From: an uncultured Paenibacillaceae bacterium
GTDB lineage: Bacteria > Bacillota > Bacilli > Aneurinibacillales > Aneurinibacillaceae
DNA length: 16,668 nt
Assembly (NCBI GenBank): GCA_937874515.1
Contig: CALNBV010000139.1
Coordinates: 1-16,668 of the forward strand
Reading direction: 5' to 3'
Positions 1 to 5,720 of the stretch are shown piece after piece (the stretch's first letter is position 1; every line of letters starts with the position of its first letter). The translations under genes were made by a program, and so were the position numbers. The notes beneath the pieces are model-generated. The model saw only the letters and a program-made list of their open reading frames with translations. It made no database searches and had not been told where the DNA came from.

Positions 1-57
1 GGGGTTGCCCCCACTAGAACCTGAATCTAGCGCGTCTGCCGATTCCGCCACACCCGC
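1..57 (-). tRNA. tRNA-Leu (anticodon CAG), 5' part only
   Basis: Read on the minus strand from 57 down, the sequence starts with a 7-base acceptor strand (GCGGGTG), then a D arm of the leucine type with GCGG and a GGCAGACGC loop/stem. The anticodon stem is CTAGA/TCTAG around the 7-base loop TTCAGGT, so the anticodon is CAG at 21-23, decoding CUG. It continues into a long variable arm (GGGGGCAACCCC), which marks a class II tRNA. The T arm and 3' acceptor strand lie beyond the window edge. Serine and tyrosine tRNAs also have long variable arms, but the CAG anticodon makes this leucine. Confidence 0.93.
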
Positions 58-101
58 ATCTATGCATTCATCGCTACCATTCTATCGGATCGACATAGAA
101 C

Positions 102-130
102 ATTTTATCACTATATTATTAGTCTGTCAA
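102..130 (-). promoter_or_regulatory. sigma-A promoter for the tRNA
   Basis: On the minus strand, TTGACA (125-130) and TAAAAT (102-107) are separated by exactly 17 bases. The -35 is a perfect consensus and the -10 has five of six matches. The expected start near position 95 lies about 40 bases before the tRNA 5' end, which fits a stable-RNA transcription unit with a short leader removed by RNase P. Confidence 0.85.
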
Positions 131-143
131 TATGTTACAACTC

Positions 144-176
144 TAATAAAGAAAAGAGCCGGATCAAGTCCGGCCC
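144..176 (-). terminator. Terminator after the secreted-protein gene
   Basis: A stem GCCGGA/TCCGGC (158-163 with 169-174) and a 5-base loop sit directly after the stop codon of the 177-605 gene. On the minus strand they are followed by TCTTTTCTTTATT. This separates the gene from the tRNA promoter downstream. Confidence 0.8.
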
Positions 177-605
177 TTATTTGGTTTGTCCATTGTTTGT
201 CCCATTCTGACAAGGACCATTACAATTGCCACCATTTTGCGGGCGCTGTTTCATGTTTTCCTGCTGGATTTGTTCCTGTTTCACGCCATACTTTTCAGCG
301 ACCTTCAGCCAGGTTTCTCCAGGTTGCTTCGCTTTCACCACTTCATCAACAGGTTTATTGGCAAGGGTAGCAATGGTTTGTGCCATTTTAGTCTGCCCTT
401 TCCCCATCTGTCCTTGCTGATTAGCCATTTTACCCTGACCTTTACCCATTTGCCCTTGCTGACCAACCATCTGGCAATTTCCTGGGGTGCCCTGGGTTCC
501 ATTTCCATTACCAGCATTTCCATTTCCCGCTGCCATAACTGCACCTGTGGTAACCATACCGCCAATAACCAAAGCTCCAACAAGCATTAATCCTACTTTT
601 TTCAT
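177..605 (-). CDS. Secreted Met/Gln/Gly-rich protein with a tandem repeat and a LysM-like segment
   Basis: A 142-residue protein of no family I can name. The ATG at 605 is chosen because GAAAGGAG sits just upstream and the protein then begins with a typical signal peptide: MKK, a hydrophobic stretch (about residues 4-22), and an Ala-rich cleavage region near 24-26. The mature part starts with Gly/Asn-rich sequence. It then has two 14-residue repeats (49-62 and 63-76, each starting QQGQMGKGQ) that place Met residues at regular spacing. Next is a helical segment (about 77-116) containing PGETWLKVAEKYGV, which resembles the first two thirds of a LysM domain or the KSWGEIAKELGV-type segments of small secreted Firmicute proteins. 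The tail is Asn/Gly-rich. There are three Cys residues (44, 128, 132). Met-rich exported proteins often bind copper or other metals, but that is inference only. The gene has its own terminator and a candidate promoter/operator at 631-670. Confidence 0.8.
   Translation of the reverse strand: MKKVGLMLVGALVIGGMVTTGAVMAAGNGNAGNGNGTQGTPGNCQMVGQQGQMGKGQGKMANQQGQMGKGQTKMAQTIATLANKPVDEVVKAKQPGETWLKVAEKYGVKQEQIQQENMKQRPQNGGNCNGPCQNGTNNGQTK
378..461 (-). repeat. Two tandem 42-bp coding repeats
   Basis: Codons 49-62 (420-461) and 63-76 (378-419) encode near-identical 14-residue units. They differ at two residues: Gly/Thr at unit position 10 and Asn/Gln at position 14. The DNA copies differ at several third-codon positions, so the duplication is not brand new and the protein sequence appears to be held constant. 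Confidence 0.85.
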
Positions 606-630
606 TTTAGCCCAACTCCTTTCTTTTCTT

Positions 631-670
631 GTCTTAAATGTACCGCAAAGGTATGACAAAACCATGACGA
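631..670 (-). promoter_or_regulatory. Candidate promoter with a PhoB-like direct repeat
   Basis: On the minus strand, TCGTCAT (664-670) is followed after 4 bases by TTGTCAT (653-659). That is a 7-4-7 direct repeat with an 11-base period, the layout bound by tandem OmpR/PhoB-family regulators. The second half overlaps a possible -35, TTGTCA (654-659), placed 17 bases from a weak -10, TAAGAC (631-636). A weak -10 next to such a box fits an activated promoter. The promoter is a prediction from sequence alone. Confidence 0.4.
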
Positions 671-700
671 AAGGAGGGCTTTTTTGATTTTTTAATATTC

Positions 701-1552
701 CTATGGATAATAATAAAAAATCTCTCTTGAAGTAGTTTCTCCGTAGTTTGCAGGACCGTCAACAATCATCAATGGAAGACCAATAGGTAAATTTTCATAC
801 TCATCCATCTTCACATTTCCATTATTATCAATTACACAGACCTCTTTTTCCGTCATTTTCCCTATATCCATCCGTCCCTCTGCATGAATGAGATATTCCT
901 CCATTGAATTAGGCAGCATATTCTTTTCCTTAACACGGTCCACCACCTTACACAATCGGGTCATGGTTACTAATTCATGATAGTTAGGTACGTTTTCTGT
1001 ACTCTTCTGCCGTAAAATCTTGCTTTTATTGGTAATAGGATCATATTCTATGGAATACCTAATAAACTCATGATCTTTCATACCCATAAAATCACCATTT
1101 ATGGTTTTTAATTTGCCATCGGAAGTAAATGCAATATTAATAAAAACCAGGCGGGCATCTTCTACGATATCCAGTCTGGTTTGTAGCTTCTTCCACTCTT
1201 CTGAGAAACTCAATTGGTGCACATTAGAACTAGCCATAGCAATTTCCCAGGGACGTTCAAAAGAATACTTTTCAACAGAAGGATATACTGCCCCCACAAG
1301 AAAGAATACTAAACCTAACAAGGCAGCTCTCCTTTTTGCCACCCTATTTACCTTTGGATGAAAAAATAATAGAAAAATTATAAAACCGAGAGGAATAGGA
1401 AAATCGTTCAATCGAAATGTAAACGCTCCCAGAAAACAGAACCCAAACAATTTCCATCCTAAATGTTCTTCCTCTTCTTCCCTCTTTCCATAGATTAAAA
1501 TAAGTCCAACTATAGTAATAGCGATACTAATCCCTGAGAAAAAATACTCCAT
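701..1552 (-). CDS. Membrane protein of unknown function
   Basis: A 283-residue protein I do not recognise. The N-terminal ~95 residues are hydrophobic, with about three or four membrane spans (roughly 5-22, 30-46, 52-67 and 76-93) and short acidic (EEEEE, 25-29) and basic loops. The remaining ~190 residues are soluble, mixed alpha/beta and charged, with no catalytic motif I can name; the C-terminus is YYYP. The ATG at 1552 is preceded by GGAAGGGG about 7 bases upstream. It lies downstream of the sensor kinase gene on the same strand, but a terminator and a separate promoter lie between them, so it is probably transcribed on its own. A membrane-anchored ligand-binding or lipoprotein-like role is possible but not supported by any motif. 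Confidence 0.75.
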   Translation of the reverse strand: MEYFFSGISIAITIVGLILIYGKREEEEEHLGWKLFGFCFLGAFTFRLNDFPIPLGFIIFLLFFHPKVNRVAKRRAALLGLVFFLVGAVYPSVEKYSFERPWEIAMASSNVHQLSFSEEWKKLQTRLDIVEDARLVFINIAFTSDGKLKTINGDFMGMKDHEFIRYSIEYDPITNKSKILRQKSTENVPNYHELVTMTRLCKVVDRVKEKNMLPNSMEEYLIHAEGRMDIGKMTEKEVCVIDNNGNVKMDEYENLPIGLPLMIVDGPANYGETTSREIFYYYP

Positions 1553-1576
1553 AACCAGACCCCTTCCGTGATTCCA

Positions 1577-1610
1577 TGTGACTTATATACCCTTATATTA
1601 AAGGTCACAA
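1577..1610 (-). promoter_or_regulatory. Promoter with overlapping inverted repeat
   Basis: On the minus strand, TTGTGA (1605-1610) and TATAAG (1582-1587) are separated by 17 bases, a plausible sigma-A promoter for the 701-1552 gene. A perfect inverted repeat, TGTGAC (1577-1582) with GTCACA (1604-1609), has one arm on the -35 and the other touching the -10. A dimeric regulator bound here would block RNA polymerase. The AT-rich centre is also partly symmetric. Confidence 0.5.
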
Positions 1611-1639
1611 CTGTATCTTTGTGATGTACATTCCGTGAA

Positions 1640-1676
1640 TTAAAAAAACTCTGCCATCATTTAAATAGCAGAGTCT
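1640..1676 (-). terminator. Terminator after the histidine kinase gene
   Basis: The stem GACTCTGC/GCAGAGT (arms 1668-1675 and 1648-1654) is followed on the minus strand by seven T residues (1641-1647). The position just past the kinase stop codon at 1697 fits the end of the two-component operon. Confidence 0.85.
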
Positions 1677-1696
1677 TAAATACCTTAAATACCATT

Positions 1697-3079
1697 CTAT
1701 TTTTTCAAAGGAAGTCTAATAATAAATTTGGACCCCTTGCCAGGTTCGCTCTCCACCCTAACTTCTCCACCATGAGATAGGACAATTTGTTTCACCATGG
1801 ATAATCCTAATCCCATTTCTCCTGTGGTCGTCGCCCTGGATGAATCTACTTTGTAAAATCGTTCAAAAATGTCCCGACTTTGGTCTTCCGTTAATCCCAC
1901 ACCTGTATCTGCTACCGTCAACCAGGTTTCTCCCTTCTCATTCCATGTAGTTATCCGTATTTCTCCACGGTTCGTAAATTGCAGGGCATTTTTAATTAAA
2001 TTAATGGCTACCTGGCGCAACCGATCCTCATTTCCATAAACCAAGGTTTCAGGATTTCCACCAATAATAAGGGAAATATCCTTTTCTTCCGCTAGAATGT
2101 TCATTTGGTCTACGATGTCCTCAAGTACAGGATAGAAAGGAAATTGTTCCATTTTTAATTCCATTTTCCCTGCCCTCATTTTTTCCAATTCCATCACACT
2201 TTGCACCAGGCGGATTAATCGAATGGTTTCCTTTTCCATGAGGAAATAGATTCGTTCCCTATCTTCCCCTTTTACTAGATGATTTCGCAATGCCTCTAAT
2301 AACCCACGAATAGAAGTTAAAGGAGTTTTTAACTCATGGGAGATATCCGCCAAAAAACGTGAACGAGCCTGATCATACCTGTCCGCTTCTTTCTTGGCCT
2401 CCTCCAACATTTCCGCCATTCGATTCAAATCCCTGGCTAAATCAGCAATTTCATCATTTCCCTGTACAGGAACCCCTTTCGTAAAATCTCCATCTGCGAC
2501 TTGTTGAGCTAAGTGGCGCATGGTTTTAATCCGCCGATTTAAGCCCTCTGCTAATAGCCAACTTAACAAAAGAACCAAACCTAGGGTTGTTAAAGAAGAA
2601 CCAAATAGGACCCAGCGGGCCTCTTTAATGGTTTCTTCCGTCTCTGTCACCGGTGCAGCTAACCATAACGCTTCATCTTTTTCCATGGGTAAAACCACCA
2701 CGGTCACAGACAAACCAAAACGATTCATCCCATGTTTCAGTTTTAAGGGCTGCCCCCCATTTAATTGATTCCATTCACTTTCATCCAGGGTTAACCCTGG
2801 CGGCCGAAGGGTTAGTCTTTCCCCAAGGGTACTATTTCGGTGAATCACCTGGATATTCATCCGTTCCTTCTCTTTCCCTTTCCCTATATGTCTTCGGGGA
2901 CTCTCGGGATAAAGATTTTGTTCCATCACATACAATCCAACCCTGGTCAATTCCTGTTCCTTTAAACGAAACATGAAGTCTGGAAGAAACAAATTAAAAG
3001 AGAAGGTAATTAGGGCTAACGTAACCAGCAGGACCGCTAAATGAGAAGTAAATAAACGATAAATATACTTAATCCTCAT
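1697..3079 (-). CDS. Membrane sensor histidine kinase (HAMP-HisKA-HATPase)
   Basis: This is the sensor of the two-component system, autophosphorylating on His and passing phosphate to the overlapping response regulator gene. The ATG at 3079 is preferred because GGAGATG lies about 9 bases before it; ATGs at 3094 and 3088 lack a ribosome site. Numbering from 3079 (460 residues), there is a first membrane span at about 9-35, an extracytoplasmic region of about 120 residues, a second span at 157-178, and HAMP at 178-230. The phosphorylated His is 248 in SHELKTPLTS. The ATP site has the N box NLIKNA (360-365), DTGVG (391-395), FERFYKVDSS, and GLGL (423-426). It lacks a PAS domain, unlike PhoR, ResE or WalK, so it is more BaeS/CssS-like in layout. 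The sensor region matches nothing I recognise and the ligand is unknown. The start overlaps the regulator's stop by 11 bases, implying translational coupling. Confidence 0.93.
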   Translation of the reverse strand: MRIKYIYRLFTSHLAVLLVTLALITFSFNLFLPDFMFRLKEQELTRVGLYVMEQNLYPESPRRHIGKGKEKERMNIQVIHRNSTLGERLTLRPPGLTLDESEWNQLNGGQPLKLKHGMNRFGLSVTVVVLPMEKDEALWLAAPVTETEETIKEARWVLFGSSLTTLGLVLLLSWLLAEGLNRRIKTMRHLAQQVADGDFTKGVPVQGNDEIADLARDLNRMAEMLEEAKKEADRYDQARSRFLADISHELKTPLTSIRGLLEALRNHLVKGEDRERIYFLMEKETIRLIRLVQSVMELEKMRAGKMELKMEQFPFYPVLEDIVDQMNILAEEKDISLIIGGNPETLVYGNEDRLRQVAINLIKNALQFTNRGEIRITTWNEKGETWLTVADTGVGLTEDQSRDIFERFYKVDSSRATTTGEMGLGLSMVKQIVLSHGGEVRVESEPGKGSKFIIRLPLKK

Positions 3080-3773
3080 CCCGAACATCTCCATCGAATT
3101 TATATCCTACACCCCAAATGGTATGAATCCAGGAATAAGGTGGGGTATGTATTTTTTTGCGAAGACGCTTGATATGGGCATCTACCGTCCGTTCATCCCC
3201 GGGAAAATCAAAGCCCCATAAGCGTTCAATCAATTGTTCTCTAGAAAACACATGCTTTTCATGTTTCGCCATAAAGGTTAATAACTCAAATTCTTTAGCT
3301 GTTAACCCTTCAATGTTTTTTTCATTCAAGGTGACCTCATGGGTATCCAAAAGGATTTGGTAATGATCGCCACGAATGACATGTTCCCGATTTTCTTCAT
3401 TGGCTGGGGGCACCTGAGCACGGCGCAAAATGGCCTTAATCCGTGCTAATAAAGGAAAGGGGCTAAAAGGCTTCGTAATATAATCATCTGCTCCCCCTTC
3501 CAATCCCATGACTTGATCTGTGTCAGTGTCTTTTGCCGTTAACATCATAATAGGAACGGATGAAAAACTTCTAATTTCCCGTAACAGGGAAAATCCGTCC
3601 TTTCCTGGCAACATCCAATCTAAAATAACCACATCGGGTTCATTATGCTTAATCCTTTCCACAACACCAATCCCACTATGATAAAACTCTGCTTCATATC
3701 CTTCTTTTTCAAAAAAGATGTTCAACATATCACATACTGAAGTATCATCTTCAACCACGACAATTCTGGTCAT
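3069..3773 (-). CDS. OmpR/PhoB-family response regulator
   Basis: A DNA-binding response regulator of 234 residues, the normal family length. The receiver domain (1-115) has the acidic pair D9/D10, the phospho-acceptor D52 in VVILDWMLPG, T79 and K101 in TKPFSP. The C-terminal winged helix (about 130-230) has the typical LTAKEFELL and the recognition-helix region RTVDAHIKRLRKKI. GAGGGATG lies about 7 bases before the ATG at 3773. It is first in an operon with the histidine kinase. Its targets are unknown. OmpR-family proteins usually bind direct repeats with an 11-base period, and two such elements occur in this window (653-670 and 6805-6822). Confidence 0.95.
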   Translation of the reverse strand: MTRIVVVEDDTSVCDMLNIFFEKEGYEAEFYHSGIGVVERIKHNEPDVVILDWMLPGKDGFSLLREIRSFSSVPIMMLTAKDTDTDQVMGLEGGADDYITKPFSPFPLLARIKAILRRAQVPPANEENREHVIRGDHYQILLDTHEVTLNEKNIEGLTAKEFELLTFMAKHEKHVFSREQLIERLWGFDFPGDERTVDAHIKRLRKKIHTPPYSWIHTIWGVGYKFDGDVRDED

Positions 3774-3816
3774 TCATTTCATCCCTCAATTTTTTAAGAA
3801 CCTAGATTTTGTCTAT

Positions 3817-3825
3817 ATCATAACA
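3817..3825 (-). promoter_or_regulatory. Extended -10 promoter for the two-component operon
   Basis: The minus strand reads TGTTATGAT, an extended -10 element (TGn plus TATGAT). No good -35 lies 17 bases upstream, which is usual for extended -10 promoters. Transcription would start near 3810, giving a leader of about 37 bases before the regulator ATG. Confidence 0.45.
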
Positions 3826-3883
3826 TAAAGAAAACTTGGATTCGCCAAGGCTTTAAGGCGCGCCAGGACCTCCACACTTTCCC

Positions 3884-3925
3884 AAATAAAAAGCCTCAAC
3901 CGCTTCAAAAAAGCAGTTGAGGCCA
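3884..3925 (-). terminator. Terminator after the DUF1643 gene
   Basis: GCCTCAAC (minus strand, 3916-3923) pairs with GTTGAGGC (3893-3900) across a 15-base loop and is followed by TTTTTATTT. In the plus direction the same stem is followed by CATTTTTTT, so it could act both ways, but only the minus strand has a gene ending here. Confidence 0.85.
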
Positions 3926-3932
3926 TTTTTTT

Positions 3933-4403
3933 CTATACTAATTTCATTAAATCTAAATGGGTATTTAAGTACAAGGGATGTCTTGGATGGCCCCTTTTAC
4001 TTAAATCAATAGCAAATAAATCATATTCCGTTAACATTTGCAATACTTCCATATCCCGGTTTTTGTATGCACCTTGCGTGCCCCAGGCCAAAACAATTTT
4101 ATCGGCCTTTTTAACCGCTTCCATTATATACTCATCATTTTTTACCCCAACTGGATCGTTGACTTCCATTATTTCGCCAAAATCAGGAGCACGATAAGCA
4201 AAAAGATTGACTACTTCAAGAGTTCCAAAACCCCATCTTTTCGCAAAATTAATACAACGGGTTATCGTTAGATCATCATAGGTTTCATCCGCAGTGCTTG
4301 GGTTTAACATAATAAAGGTTACTTTGGGTTTTCTTTCATCCCAACTTCTCCAGAGGGAATACCGATAATTACCCGTTTCATCCACAATTGCCCCATTGCG
4401 CAT
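3933..4403 (-). CDS. DUF1643 family protein
   Basis: A 156-residue cytosolic protein matching the DUF1643 family from the order of its conserved segments: an N-terminal RYSLWRSWD, then MLNPSTADETYDDLTITRC, then WGFGTLEVVNLFAYRA, DPVG, and a late AWGTQG followed by HPRHPLYL. The family is found in many bacteria and phages and has no established biochemical role that I know of. The conserved Asn, Ser, Thr, Asp and Arg residues could form an active site. The ATG at 4403 follows AGAGGAGG by a normal spacing. It stands alone, with terminators on both sides. Confidence 0.85.
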   Translation of the reverse strand: MRNGAIVDETGNYRYSLWRSWDERKPKVTFIMLNPSTADETYDDLTITRCINFAKRWGFGTLEVVNLFAYRAPDFGEIMEVNDPVGVKNDEYIMEAVKKADKIVLAWGTQGAYKNRDMEVLQMLTEYDLFAIDLSKRGHPRHPLYLNTHLDLMKLV

Positions 4404-4526
4404 TCCACTTCCTCCTCTACGATAACAAGCAGTTTTTTTAAAAATTCTCCTCCAATGTTATAATTCCTCTAAACTTTCAGAAAATAGTTGATTGTATGTT
4501 GAATTTTTTTATTGTATAAAGAAAAT

Positions 4527-4557
4527 ACCCCCCATTTAGTTTAATTAAATGAAGGGT
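4527..4557 (-). terminator. Hairpin between the DUF1643 gene and the 61-residue protein gene
   Basis: ACCCTTCATTTA (minus strand, 4546-4557) pairs with TAAATGGGGGGT (4527-4538) with two G-T pairs and a 7-base loop. The minus-strand tail (ATTTTCTTTAT) is a moderate T run and the hairpin lies 9 bases past the stop codon at 4567. In the plus direction the tail is the stronger CTTTTTTT, but no plus-strand gene ends here. Confidence 0.65.
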
Positions 4558-4566
4558 TGTCTTTTT

Positions 4567-4752
4567 TTATGCCTTTTTTTCAATAGCTTGTATGCGATCA
4601 ACCTTTACCTCCCGGTGCACCCATAACTCTTTTTTCATCTCATCTACTGAACACTGATATAAGTGGCGACCATTGATTTTAAAAATGCTTTTGGAAAACA
4701 ATTGATTTTGCAACAATTCTCGTTGACCATCATTCCATTCATAAACAATCAT
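4567..4752 (-). CDS. Small protein of unknown function (61 residues)
   Basis: I do not recognise this protein. It is charged and soluble, with a C-terminal Lys/Arg-rich half (WVHREVKVDRIQAIEKKA). It has no signal peptide, membrane span or metal motif. AAAGGAG lies 9 bases before the ATG. It begins 22 bases after the DUF2325 stop on the same strand and is followed by a hairpin, so the two genes probably form one transcript. The good ribosome site and operon position make it likely to be real. Confidence 0.65.
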   Translation of the reverse strand: MIVYEWNDGQRELLQNQLFSKSIFKINGRHLYQCSVDEMKKELWVHREVKVDRIQAIEKKA

Positions 4753-4774
4753 AATGCATTTCTCCTTTTAGCCA

Positions 4775-5056
4775 TCAAACAATTGATTCTAGAGAATGAT
4801 AAATAGAAGTCCAGGAGCGTTTAGCGAAGCAAATAGGCAAAGATTGTTTCCTCGCTTTATCTTTAGTTGCCTTTGCCAGGTTGTGGCTTACAAAATCCAA
4901 TAGAACCAACACTGCATCGGCTTCCTGGGGAAGTTGAAAACGGCTCTCTGATTCTTTTCGTCCTTTAATGTGGAGGATGTTTTTAAATCCCATTTGATTT
5001 AAATTCTTTTCAATATGTCCTAAATGATCTGCTCCTACAATCACTAGATTCCGCAT
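4775..5056 (-). CDS. DUF2325 domain protein
   Basis: A 93-residue protein that fits DUF2325 from end to end. It has an N-terminal beta strand and glycine turn (LVIVGADHLG), a conserved HIKGRK around 29-34, a central strand with Asp (ADAVLVLLDFVSHN, with the family's VSH at about 56-58), and a late PICFAKRSW. The fold looks like a small Rossmann-type or NAD/nucleotide-binding-like module, but the family's role is not established. AGGAGAGG lies 6 bases before the ATG at 5056. It is first in a likely two-gene unit with the 61-residue protein. Confidence 0.85.
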   Translation of the reverse strand: MRNLVIVGADHLGHIEKNLNQMGFKNILHIKGRKESESRFQLPQEADAVLVLLDFVSHNLAKATKDKARKQSLPICFAKRSWTSIYHSLESIV

Positions 5057-5128
5057 GGATACCTCTCCTAATTATCTATTGTATATAATTCATATTTGTT
5101 TACTGTGTTATGTGCTCAAAAAAATAGG

Positions 5129-5305
5129 TTAACGCTGATGGGGTTCTTTTTCCAAAGGAAACCGTTCTTTTTTCGTCCGTTCTATCTGCACAATTTTACC
5201 CCCATGAACAATAATCTGGACTGAACCATACTCCAAATCGTCAAAGGCATGGAGAATTCGTTTAAGCCAATGTTCTTCTAGTTTGCCCTTATTAAATTGT
5301 GACAA
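5129..5305 (-). CDS. DUF2292 (YezD-like) small protein, probable TTG start
   Basis: The core FDDLEYGSVQIIVHGGKIVQIERTKKERF is the DUF2292 signature (shown here in parts: YGSVQIIVHGG, KIVQIERT). It is a small soluble protein related to B. subtilis YezD, with no established function. I place the start at a TTG (5305) because a strong site, GGGAGGGG, ends 5 bases before it, and family members start about 12 residues before the conserved WL. The first ATG at 5320 lacks a good ribosome site and the GGGAGGGG would then lie inside the coding region. With TTG the protein is 58 residues. It has its own promoter at 5351-5379. Confidence 0.8.
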   Translation of the reverse strand: MSQFNKGKLEEHWLKRILHAFDDLEYGSVQIIVHGGKIVQIERTKKERFPLEKEPHQR

Positions 5306-5350
5306 AGCGACCCCTCCCATTCACTTCATAAATTCTGTTTATTTTTTTCC

Positions 5351-5379
5351 ATTTTAATTATATTTATCCTATCAGTCAA
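5351..5379 (-). promoter_or_regulatory. Sigma-A promoter for the DUF2292 gene
   Basis: The minus strand has TTGACT (5374-5379), a 17-base spacer, and TAAAAT (5351-5356): five of six matches in both boxes. Transcription would start near 5344, about 40 bases before the proposed TTG start. Confidence 0.75.
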
Positions 5380-5384
5380 GTATG

Positions 5385-5427
5385 AATTAAAAATTTACAA
5401 AAACCCTTTGATCACTCAAAGGGTTTT
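5385..5427 (-). terminator. Terminator overlapping the end of the coiled-coil gene
   Basis: On the minus strand, AAACCCTTTGA (5416-5426) pairs with TCAAAGGGTTT (5401-5411) over a 4-base loop and is followed by TTGTAAATTTTTAA. The stop codon TGA (5416-5418) is the end of the first arm, so the last three codons and the stop of the gene form half of the stem. Confidence 0.8.
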
Positions 5428-5712
5428 GTAACTCGGAATCCAAGCAGATGCATGTTTAAATTCTTGCCATTCTTTCTCCCACTTCTCCACAAATATCTCC
5501 AACTTGTCCACCAAATCAAGTAAGCGAAAACGTTCTAGGGATAACTCTGCAATCTCAGCTACGTCCCCTTTGCGAAAACACAGGCGAACCCGGTTATCTA
5601 TGTCTTGCAATTCTGCACGTTTTCCATCGATAACACAGCGTAGCCTGGTAAAACGTTGATCTAATCTAGTGAGATCATATTCGATGGATTCCATAGCATG
5701 CCAAATCCTCAA
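5416..5712 (-). CDS. Small coiled-coil protein of unknown function
   Basis: A 98-residue, mostly helical, highly charged protein. Two long helices are likely (about 5-45 and 52-86), with many Arg, Glu and Leu at heptad-like spacing and Trp at 78 and 82. I recognise no family. It begins 8 bases after the stop of the 312-residue protein gene, so the two are co-transcribed and probably translationally coupled. The start is uncertain: TTG at 5712 has only a weak GGATGA site, while an ATG at 5694 has GAGG about 12 bases upstream. The pair may act as partners, but this is inferred only from the coupling. Confidence 0.65.
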   Translation of the reverse strand: MRIWHAMESIEYDLTRLDQRFTRLRCVIDGKRAELQDIDNRVRLCFRKGDVAEIAELSLERFRLLDLVDKLEIFVEKWEKEWQEFKHASAWIPSYKTL

Positions 5713-5720
5713 TCATCCAT

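Noticed and set aside
5..370. Long plus-strand open frame across the tRNA and secreted-protein gene
   Set aside because: It runs antisense to a tRNA and a well-supported gene, has no ribosome site and no recognisable protein.
186..590. Hydrophobic plus-strand open frame opposite the secreted-protein gene
   Set aside because: Its composition is the complement of the Gln/Gly/Met repeats; no ribosome site.
3835..3849. Small hairpin CTTGG/CCAAG, followed on the minus strand by TTTTCTTT
   Set aside because: The 5-base stem is too weak for a confident terminator, and a much better one for the same gene lies at 3884-3925. It may only be a chance palindrome in the leader of the two-component operon.
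3858..3865. GGCGCGCC 8-base palindrome, GC-rich in an AT-rich region
   Set aside because: A single short palindrome without partner sites or methylase genes nearby; no reason to call it functional.
4527..4560. Strong plus-strand terminator suggesting a hidden plus-strand RNA before 4527
   Set aside because: No plus-strand promoter or gene is visible in 4404-4526; the hairpin is explained by the minus-strand gene ending at 4567.
4404..4566. Possible leader peptide or riboswitch before the DUF1643 gene (a GGAGGAG site near 4449-4456 on the minus strand)
   Set aside because: No start codon with a reasonable frame follows the site, and no known riboswitch pattern is visible; only a TATAAC -10-like box without a -35.
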